DNA of 19,620 bases from RYN-428 sp035695715 (lineage in GTDB: Bacteria > Planctomycetota > Phycisphaerae > Tepidisphaerales > Tepidisphaeraceae), in assembly GCA_035695715.1 (NCBI GenBank), contig DASRRM010000249.1, positions 1-19,620 of the forward strand. Direction: 5' to 3'. A program made the position numbers and the translations under genes. How positions within the stretch are numbered: the first letter of the stretch is position 1; every line of letters starts with the position of its first letter. The notes beneath the pieces are model-generated. The model did not search any database. It was not told the DNA's origin and saw nothing but the letters and a program-made list of their open reading frames with translations. This document shows positions 6,976-13,087 of this stretch, piece after piece.

Positions 6976-7252
6976 GTGGCACGGGCGGCTCGCCCGTGAT
7001 CCTTATTTAAATCGCGTTCACGATTCGCGACTACAGTCATACTGAGATACTCATCAGGGCGGCCGCTGTCCGCGACAAAGCACGCGCCCACAGGCGGCGC
7101 TGGCAAATCTCTCGTATCACGGGCGTCTCGCCCGTGTCTTCATTTCAAGATGGCACGGGCGAGACGCCCGTGATACGGGAAATTCGTCGTCTTCAAGGCG
7201 TGCTCCATAATGAACGCCACTCGTTGCGAAAAACACGGGCGGGCCGCCCGTG
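6976..7252. repeat. Four palindromes in nested inverted order between PSD1 and DUF1501 genes
   Basis: Four perfect 8-bp hairpins with 3-base loops lie at 6980-6998 (loop GCT), 7118-7136 (TCT), 7154-7172 (AGA) and 7234-7252 (GGC). The inner two form a 24-of-24 inverted repeat (7113-7136 with 7154-7177). The outer two, with flanks, form a 22-of-23 inverted repeat (6976-6998 with 7234-7256). The whole spacer is thus roughly symmetrical. Between 7000 and 7110 there is only a decayed GTCATCCTGAGG-type copy (7036-7052). Confidence 0.9.
7229..7252 (-). terminator. Palindrome followed by T-run after the PSD1 gene
   Basis: On the minus strand the hairpin CACGGGCG-GCC-CGCCCGTG is followed directly by TTTTT, starting about 10 bases past the stop of the PSD1 gene. 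The GC-rich stem and T-run could serve as an intrinsic terminator, so this copy of the repeat family may have been recruited for termination. The T-run is short (five), hence moderate confidence. Confidence 0.55.
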
Positions 7253-7261
7253 CCACCTGAA

Positions 7262-9877
7262 TCAATCCAAAAACATAAACTCGTTCAAATTCAGCATCAT
7301 CAAACAGTAATACTTCCGCGCCTGCTCCGGCGTTGCGCCGTCGTGCTTTTGCATCGCCGCCATCATGTCCAGGCAACGCGATATTTCCGGCTGCGTTGGA
7401 ACGCGGCCTGTCGTCAACCGAAACGCCAGCGTCACTTGTTTCGTCAGATCATCCCCGGCTTCTCTTTTCAGCCGGTCGGCAAGCTTTTGCGCCTCTTCGT
7501 TCAGGAATGTTCCGTTGAGCATTCCCAGCGCCTGCGTCGGCTGAACCGTCGCAAAGCGCACCGGACAGGAACGGTCGGTCTCGGCGGCATCGAAGGCTTG
7601 AAGAATCGGCACGGGAAGCGACCGCTTGATATGCACGTAAATGCTTCGGCGGTTGTCTTCATCGGTGCCGGTTGTGTGCCAGTCTTCGCCGGGGTGGGTC
7701 TGGCCGGCCATCACGCCGCGCGAGATGAAGGGATAGATGCTCGGACCATACATCTTGGTGTTGAGCGACCCATCAACGGCCAAAATGGAATCGCGCACTT
7801 CCTCGGCGGTCAGCCGGCGAAGATCGAAACGCCAGAACAAATTATTCTGCGGATCTTCGGCCAACGCTTTTTCATCGACGGCAGACGACATCTGATACGC
7901 GTTGCTCATCATCAGCAGCTTATGGATCGGCTTGAGATGCAGGCCGTCGGCTTTGAATTCGCTGGCGAGCCAGTCGAGCAATTCGGGATGGGTGGGGCGG
8001 TCGCCCTGCACGCCGAAATTGTTCGGCGAGCGCACAATGCCGCGTCCAAAGTGATACTGGAAGATGCGATTCACCATCACCCGCGTAAAAAGCGGGTCGG
8101 CATCGGAGGTAATCCAGTTCGCCAGCACCGTCCGGCGGCCGGTCGTCTTTGCGCCCGGGGCAGGCTTGGGAATGACAGCATCGCCATCCGCCAAAACCTT
8201 GGGAAAGCCCGGATGCACGATTTCGCCCGGGACATTGGCGTTGCCGCGAAGGCAGACATAGGTATCCGCCGCCGTCGCGCCGTTTTCCGAAACGCACAGC
8301 GCCCGGGCATGGTCCGGCGGATGCTTTTCCTCATCCAATTCCCGACGGAGCTTGCGATATTCCTCTGATTCTTTATGGCCCAGCGCCAATTCGCCTTCGT
8401 CAAATATCAGCCGCCCGTAAGCCACTTCCTCGCGTTTGCGCTTTCTCTCTCGCTCAGTTGTCAGCTTCGCATAGATGGCGGCCTGGGCCGGGTATTTGGC
8501 GATGAAATCGCTGGCGATTTCGATGATTCTCGCTTCGGTGGCGGCAACCTGCTGCTTCTTGGAGGCGACCTGCGCGTCATACGCCTGGCGTCCGCCGGGC
8601 ATGTCGAATATTTCGGTCTGGTCGCCCGCTCCGCCGTTCTCGAACGGCCTGATGTTCTGAAAAAATGCCAACAGGCGGTAATAGTCGGTCTGAAGGATCG
8701 GGTCGATCTTATGGTTATGGCAGCGGGCGCAGTCGATGGTCAGGCCCATGAACACCTGCCCGGTGGTGGTCACGATATCGTCCAGCCCATCATAGCGCGC
8801 CTGCAAGCGGTCGTTCGGCTCATCGTCCCAGATTCCCAGCCGGTAAAAGCCGGTGGCGATGATCGGATCATAGCTGCTGGCGGCGTCGGGCATTTCATCG
8901 CCGGCCAGTTGCTCCTTGACGAAGCGATCGTAAGGCTTGTCATCGTTGAACGAGCGAATGACATAATCGCGATATCGCCAGACATTGGGTTTGGGGTTGT
9001 CGCGCTCGTAGCTGTTGCTCTCGCCGTAGCGGACCAGGTCGAGCCAGTAGCGTCCCCATTTTTCGCCATAATGCGGAGAGGCCAAAAGCCGATCGATCAC
9101 TTTTTCGTAGGCATTGGTGGATTGATCCGCGACAAACGCGTCAATTTCAGCGGGCGTCGGCGGGAGGCCGGTCAGGTCATACGTTGCCCGGCGGATGAGA
9201 GAAACCTTGTCCGCCGGGGGAGCGGGCTTGAACCCTTTGGCTTCCAATTTCGCCAGGATAAATGCATCGACCGGATTTCGCACCCAGGCCGAATCTTTCA
9301 CCGCCGGCAATGGCGGGCGCTTCACCGGCTGAAACGCCCAGAAGCTTTTGCGCGCCGCCTCGGGCGTGGGCGGATCGGGCCGGCCCGAAGCCGGGGTCTC
9401 GGCCAAAACCGCAGGCGTGAGATCGACGCCCGCGGTCCACGGAACGCCGGCCTTCACCCATTTGGTCAGCAGTTCGATTTTGTCCGGCGGCAGCTTGGAA
9501 TCGGGCGGCATTTTGATCTCGCCGCCGTAGTTGATGGCCGCCAGCAGCAGGCTCTTGTCCGGCGCATCGAGTGAAACGACCGCCCCATCATCGCCGCCCT
9601 TGAGGACCGAATCGCGGCTGGTCAGCCGAAGGCCGCCCTTGATTTTGGTTTCGCCGCCGTGGCATTTGATGCAATTGGCGGCAAGGAATGGTTTGACCTG
9701 CTGATCGAACAGCTTCAAGTTGTCCGCCGACGCCGTTTTAGGCATTTCAGCGGCAGCGGCGGAACGAATCTCCCAGAAGGCGAAAGTTCCCAGCGCGCAC
9801 AGCAGCGCAACGCCACCCAAAACCGCCGCCGGGCGGGAGAATTTGCGTCGCGGAAATTTCGCCATGTCCTTACCCAT
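7262..9877 (-). CDS. PSCyt1-PSCyt2-PSD1 protein (DUF1549/DUF1553 cytochrome-like)
   Basis: A large exported protein (871 residues from 9877) of the planctomycete-specific cytochrome family. A hydrophobic segment at about residues 17-35 is a signal anchor or signal peptide. The PSCyt1 domain follows with a c-type haem motif C69-I-K-C-H73 and GGLRLTSRDSVLKGG and MPPDSKLPP. DUF1549 contains a second CARCH motif (383-387, CARCHNHKIDPI). DUF1553 contains FTRVMVNRIFQYHFGRGIV and DWLASEF and LTAEEVRDSILAVDGSL. A function is not established; its usual neighbour is a DUF1501 protein, as here. The start at 9877 has GGAAGG five bases upstream; Mets at 9880 and 9865 and an in-frame start at 9922 are alternatives. 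The XylR-type regulator is transcribed divergently 289 bases away. Confidence 0.93.
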   Translation of the reverse strand: MGKDMAKFPRRKFSRPAAVLGGVALLCALGTFAFWEIRSAAAAEMPKTASADNLKLFDQQVKPFLAANCIKCHGGETKIKGGLRLTSRDSVLKGGDDGAVVSLDAPDKSLLLAAINYGGEIKMPPDSKLPPDKIELLTKWVKAGVPWTAGVDLTPAVLAETPASGRPDPPTPEAARKSFWAFQPVKRPPLPAVKDSAWVRNPVDAFILAKLEAKGFKPAPPADKVSLIRRATYDLTGLPPTPAEIDAFVADQSTNAYEKVIDRLLASPHYGEKWGRYWLDLVRYGESNSYERDNPKPNVWRYRDYVIRSFNDDKPYDRFVKEQLAGDEMPDAASSYDPIIATGFYRLGIWDDEPNDRLQARYDGLDDIVTTTGQVFMGLTIDCARCHNHKIDPILQTDYYRLLAFFQNIRPFENGGAGDQTEIFDMPGGRQAYDAQVASKKQQVAATEARIIEIASDFIAKYPAQAAIYAKLTTERERKRKREEVAYGRLIFDEGELALGHKESEEYRKLRRELDEEKHPPDHARALCVSENGATAADTYVCLRGNANVPGEIVHPGFPKVLADGDAVIPKPAPGAKTTGRRTVLANWITSDADPLFTRVMVNRIFQYHFGRGIVRSPNNFGVQGDRPTHPELLDWLASEFKADGLHLKPIHKLLMMSNAYQMSSAVDEKALAEDPQNNLFWRFDLRRLTAEEVRDSILAVDGSLNTKMYGPSIYPFISRGVMAGQTHPGEDWHTTGTDEDNRRSIYVHIKRSLPVPILQAFDAAETDRSCPVRFATVQPTQALGMLNGTFLNEEAQKLADRLKREAGDDLTKQVTLAFRLTTGRVPTQPEISRCLDMMAAMQKHDGATPEQARKYYCLMMLNLNEFMFLD

Positions 9878-10076
9878 CATGTCCTTCCAACGAACCAGCC
9901 ATCCGTGCGGTTCGCTCTGCACAACAATACTGCAGCGGCGGGATGGCGCTGTATGAGAATCGCGCCATTTATTTTGAGATCCTTTGCTGGGGCAATTATT
10001 ACCCCGCCGCTCAGTTCCGTCCCCATATTTCGAGATTTATCCGATTTTTCAAGCCGAATAGGCAACGCCCGCGGGG

Positions 10077-10100
10077 GAACTCAACTATTAGATTGAGTTC
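10077..10100. promoter_or_regulatory. 24-bp dyad in the divergent regulator/PSD1 promoter region
   Basis: GAACTCAA (10077-10084) and TTGAGTTC (10093-10100) are perfect inverted half-sites around an 8-base AT-rich centre. It is the only strong dyad of its kind in the 9878-10166 spacer and lies 66 bases before the regulator start. It could be an operator for the adjacent XylR-type protein. A CACCCGGGTG palindrome follows near 10114-10123. No convincing -35/-10 pair was found in either direction. Confidence 0.5.
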
Positions 10101-10166
10101 TATTCCGGATTGCACCCGGGTGGGGGCGATTCCGCGCCGCACAAATCTTCGCTTTTTCAATAACCA

Positions 10167-11339
10167 ATGCCCGATCGTCCCCACGTCGCCCTCATCGTCG
10201 AAACCTCCATCCACTACGGACGGCAGGTCCTCCAAGGCATCACGCGCTACGTCCGATCCCATCAGCCCTGGTCCTGCTTTCTGGAACAACGCGAGCTTTG
10301 GTCTTCGCCGCCGCCCTGGTTGAACGGGTGGAAAGGAAGCGGGGTCATTTGCCGAAAGACAACCCCCGCCCTGGCCCGAATGCTCACCAAGGCCCGCATT
10401 CCCGTCGTCGATCTGAGCGACATTCACCATTCCTTCGGCGTGCCGCGAATTGAATCCGACCACCGCGCCATCGGCGTCGCCGCCGCCGACCATCTGCTCG
10501 AACGCGGCTTCACCCAGTTCGCGTTCTGCGGATTCAGCGATCAGGCCTGGTCGATCGACCGCCGCGAAGGATTTCTAGCCCGCCTGAGCGAACGCCAATT
10601 CACCTGCGATGTCTGGGAATCTCCCTGGCCCGAGCGCCAAGCTCACTCCTGGGAGAAGGAGCAAGAGCAAATTGTCAAATGGCTGACGACGTTGCCCCGG
10701 CCCATCGGGTTGATGGCCTGCAACGACATGCGCGGCCAGCATGTGCTGGACGCCTGCCAGCGCGTGGACATGGCGGTACCGGAAGAAGCGGCGGTGGTTG
10801 GCGTGGACGATGACGCGGTCCTGTGCAACTTATGCCAGCCGCCCCTGTCCAGCGTGGTGCCCAACGCCGAGCGCGTGGGCTATGAGGCGGCTGCCTTGCT
10901 CGACCGGATGATGTCCGGCCAGGCCCCGCCAAAAGAACCGCTGCTGCTTCCTCCGGTGGGAATCACCATCCGCCAATCCAGCGATGTTCTGGCGATAGAC
11001 GATGCGATGGTGGCCGCGGCGGTGCGATTCATCCGCGAGCGCGCCTGCCAGGGCCTGGGCATGAAGGACTTGCTCCGCCACATCCCCATGTCGCGAAGCC
11101 TGCTGGAGCGGCGTTTCCGTCAATACCTGGGCCGAAGCCCGCAGGCTGAGTTTCGCGCGGTGCAACTGAAACGCGTGAAGCAATTGCTGGCCGAATCCGA
11201 TCTGCCGCTGGATCAAATCTCGCCCCTGGCGGGATACGCCCATCCGGAATACATGAGCGTCGTCTTCAAGCGCGAAACCGGCCAAACGCCGGGGCAATAC
11301 CGGGCGGCGGGGAATCCGGGGTTTGCCAGGGGGAGATAG
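10167..11339 (+). CDS. XylR-type transcriptional regulator (LacI-like sensor with AraC DNA-binding domain)
   Basis: A 390-residue protein, nearly the length of E. coli XylR (392) and similar throughout. Residues about 1-270 form a periplasmic-binding-protein/LacI-type ligand domain (HVALIVETSIHYGRQVLQGI; IESDHRAIGVAAADHLLERG; GLMACNDMRGQHVLDAC; VVGVDDDAVLCNLCQPPLSS). Residues about 285-380 are an AraC-type double helix-turn-helix (LRHIPMSRSLLERRFRQYLG and ISPLAGYAHPEYMSVVFKRE, ending GQTPGQYR). This order matches the XylR family, in which sugar binding controls DNA binding. No sugar catabolic gene is in the window, so the inducer is unknown and xylose should not be assumed. Its likely target is itself and/or the divergent PSD1 gene. 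The start follows AATAACCAATGCC without a clear Shine-Dalgarno. Confidence 0.92.
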   Translation: MPDRPHVALIVETSIHYGRQVLQGITRYVRSHQPWSCFLEQRELWSSPPPWLNGWKGSGVICRKTTPALARMLTKARIPVVDLSDIHHSFGVPRIESDHRAIGVAAADHLLERGFTQFAFCGFSDQAWSIDRREGFLARLSERQFTCDVWESPWPERQAHSWEKEQEQIVKWLTTLPRPIGLMACNDMRGQHVLDACQRVDMAVPEEAAVVGVDDDAVLCNLCQPPLSSVVPNAERVGYEAAALLDRMMSGQAPPKEPLLLPPVGITIRQSSDVLAIDDAMVAAAVRFIRERACQGLGMKDLLRHIPMSRSLLERRFRQYLGRSPQAEFRAVQLKRVKQLLAESDLPLDQISPLAGYAHPEYMSVVFKRETGQTPGQYRAAGNPGFARGR

Positions 11340-11345
11340 ATTGTT

Positions 11346-11383
11346 GCTCTACCAAAGCCTCCACCAAGGCCGCGGCTTTGCCT
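11346..11383 (+). repeat. 38-bp repeat, copy 1 (after the regulator stop)
   Basis: The unit starts GCTCTACCAAAGCCTCCACC and ends CGCGGCTTTGCCT. CAAAGCC and GGCTTTG can pair as a 7-bp stem. It begins 7 bases after the regulator stop codon. Copy 2 at 12555-12592 differs at one base. Confidence 0.75.
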
Positions 11384-11578
11384 AAGCTCCATCCCCGCTC
11401 CCGCGCCCCAAAATGCAACACTTCGTCGAAAAAAGTGTTGCGCCACACCCCCCATGTCTCAAAATGTCTCCAAATGTCCCATTTTTCGCGGTTTTTCACT
11501 TCCCGGCCGGCCCCATGAAATTCAACTCCACGCCGCCGCTGCACTTACGCCGAACCGCCCGATGCCCACGGCGGGCAA

Positions 11579-11632
11579 GATGGGACATTCCGGGACATTT
11601 TCCGTCCCATTTGCGGCGGAAAATGTCCCATC
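11579..11632. repeat. ATGTCCCAT hairpin with two competing pairings
   Basis: GGGACATTTTCCG (11592-11604) pairs perfectly with CGGAAAATGTCCC (11617-11629) around a 12-base loop. Alternatively GATGGGACATT (11579-11589) pairs perfectly with AATGTCCCATC (11622-11632). The right arm is shared, so the two structures exclude each other. A further ATGTCCCAT lies at 11474-11482. No T-run follows. Confidence 0.7.
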
Positions 11633-11819
11633 GCTGTTTTGGCGCGATCCCGCTCTGGATTGACTGCTGGACCAGATGCGTCAAGGATAATTCAGACCCA
11701 TCGGCGTCTGCACCAGCGTTCCGACCCAATTCGCGCGGGTTGTCGACCGGACCGTCGGGGAATCAGGTTTGCCAAAGGCATTGCAAACTGAGGCCGGTCC
11801 GGCAAACAACCAAAGATTG

Positions 11820-12497
11820 TCAACGCATGGCGGGCACGTTCCTGAACAGATCGCTTACGGGCATGGTGAATCCCGGCACGACGGTTTCACCATCAAGATG
11901 GCCTTCGAATGGAATCACGCGCGTTGGTTCGCCAGGACGGTGATAAATCGCAACGACGCGGGAAACGGGATCGATGATCCATGTGAGCTGGGTGCCTGAC
12001 GCAAAATACTCCCGCAGTTTTCTTTCCATCTCGCTGGCGGTGTTGCCGGCGCTGAGAACCTCTACTGCCAGATCGGGTGATAGCGTGGGAACCGCCTCGG
12101 CGGTTTTCGGCAACCGGCACAATGAAAAAAAGCAGACGTCCGGCAAGCGGATGCGGCCTGTCGAAGCCATTCGCAGCGTGCTGTCAGCCCCGGAAACCGC
12201 CCCCAGCGCCCGATCGATGACAAACGGGCCAAGCACGCCAATCAGATTTGCCGCGATGATCGCTTCCATCAATCCCATTGGTTTTGCCACCAAAGTGCCG
12301 TCGATCAACTCGCACAGGCAATCGCGTTCCACGAGCCGAAGCAGATCCGCTTCGGTTGCCGTTCCCGGCCATGGGTCGCAGATGATTCGCTCCAGCGGAA
12401 TATCCCCCAGCGCATGCACCCACTCCGCAGCGTTATTATAGCGAGCGGAGGTGTACTCAACGACAGGTGACAACACAGACGCCATAACCAACATCAT
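11820..12497 (-). CDS. Uma2 family (DUF820) PD-(D/E)XK nuclease-like protein
   Basis: A 225-residue protein with the Uma2 pattern: an N-terminal ADLLRLVERDCLCELIDGTL (the YELIDG-type block), a helix before a Gly-rich strand, and a restriction-endonuclease-like core with Pro-Asp120 (RLPDVCFF), Glu146 in PDLAVEVLSAGN and Lys160 in ERKLREYF, ending WIIDPVSRVVAIY. Asp120, Glu146 and Lys160 are the probable metal-binding and catalytic residues. The family is abundant in cyanobacteria and planctomycetes; its biological role is poorly known. No antitoxin or mobile gene is adjacent. A start at 12485 (MASVLSP) is as likely as 12497; neither has a clear ribosome site. It is the last gene of a same-strand run. 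Confidence 0.85.
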   Translation of the reverse strand: MMLVMASVLSPVVEYTSARYNNAAEWVHALGDIPLERIICDPWPGTATEADLLRLVERDCLCELIDGTLVAKPMGLMEAIIAANLIGVLGPFVIDRALGAVSGADSTLRMASTGRIRLPDVCFFSLCRLPKTAEAVPTLSPDLAVEVLSAGNTASEMERKLREYFASGTQLTWIIDPVSRVVAIYHRPGEPTRVIPFEGHLDGETVVPGFTMPVSDLFRNVPAMR

Positions 12498-12554
12498 ATC
12501 AGAACATCGCCCGCGCGTCAGCAGTTTGAGCCTCCTGGCAATGTCGCGGCGAGG

Positions 12555-12592
12555 GCTCTACCAAAGCCTCCACCAAGGGCGCGGCTTTGCCT
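12555..12592 (-). repeat. 38-bp repeat, copy 2 (after the 12592-13014 gene stop)
   Basis: It matches 11346-11383 at 37 of 38 bases in the same plus-strand orientation and touches the stop codon of the minus-strand gene that ends at 12592. The two copies bracket the Uma2 gene and the hairpin-rich stretch as a direct repeat about 1.2 kb apart. The strand given is that of the neighbouring gene. Confidence 0.75.
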
Positions 12593-13014
12593 TATCGCCG
12601 GAGGGTACCCGTTGATCCGTTTCCAGTGAACCAGTCGGGAAATTGGCCATGCAATGCGGGATACTTTGCGACGACTTCGGTGAAGAGCGGCTCAGGGGAA
12701 AAGACGAATTCAGGAGGATACTCCACGGCGATGTCCGCCTCCTGGTCTGCCCAAAGGCACAGGGCCAGACCCCGCTCATATTGATGCGGCAATGAGCAAG
12801 CGCTGAACACCACCGCAAGCTGGCAGAGTAGCGCGGCCGCGCCTTCGAGATCATCTCCCTCCAGCGCCGTCCGCACCTGCTCCCATAATTCGGCGGCATT
12901 CTCGACAACACGGTCCAACGCCGTCGGCTCCTGAGATCGACCAAGAAGGCGCGGAATAAACTCTTCCCGGATTGCTTTCTCGTCGATCAGGTGCAAGGTA
13001 CAATCGTATCCCAC
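12592..13014 (-). CDS. Hypothetical protein (MGYDCTLHLID type)
   Basis: A 140-residue protein that starts with GTG at 13012-13014 and reads MGYDCTLHLIDEKAIREEF. I do not know its function, though an N-terminus of this form (MGYDxxLHxID) looks like a true start. It is acidic and helical in the middle (VVENAAELWEQVRTALEG; GAAALLCQLAVVFSACSLP), with an aromatic C-terminal part (YPPEFVFSPEPLF; FPDWFTG). There is no signal peptide, so it should be cytoplasmic. It lies 73 bases after the WD40 gene on the same strand. Its stop touches the 38-bp repeat copy 2. Confidence 0.65.
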   Translation of the reverse strand: MGYDCTLHLIDEKAIREEFIPRLLGRSQEPTALDRVVENAAELWEQVRTALEGDDLEGAAALLCQLAVVFSACSLPHQYERGLALCLWADQEADIAVEYPPEFVFSPEPLFTEVVAKYPALHGQFPDWFTGNGSTGTLRR

Positions 13015-13087
13015 AATTCACGCGCCTGTTCTCTGGGAAAAGAAACCGTAACTTTCAGTTCATGACCTCGTTGTCGATTGTCCGGAT

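Larger units (their letters stand above)
11340..11819. other. Non-coding stretch rich in hairpins
   Basis: Between two convergent stop codons lie 480 bases without a credible gene. It holds one copy of the 38-bp repeat (11346-11383), several ATGTCCCAT units with a strong hairpin (11579-11632), and near 11767-11807 GTTTGCC and GGCAAAC, which could pair downstream of the Uma2 gene. Open frames here translate the repeats and lack any domain sign. Confidence 0.6.

Noticed and set aside
7250..9574. Two long plus-strand open frames (372 and 399 codons)
   Set aside because: Both are antisense to the PSD1 gene, which has clear haem motifs and family blocks. They reflect codon bias at the third position.
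11413..11943. Plus-strand 176-codon open frame in the hairpin-rich stretch
   Set aside because: It runs through the ATGTCCCAT repeats and into the antisense strand of the Uma2 gene; no domain or ribosome site.
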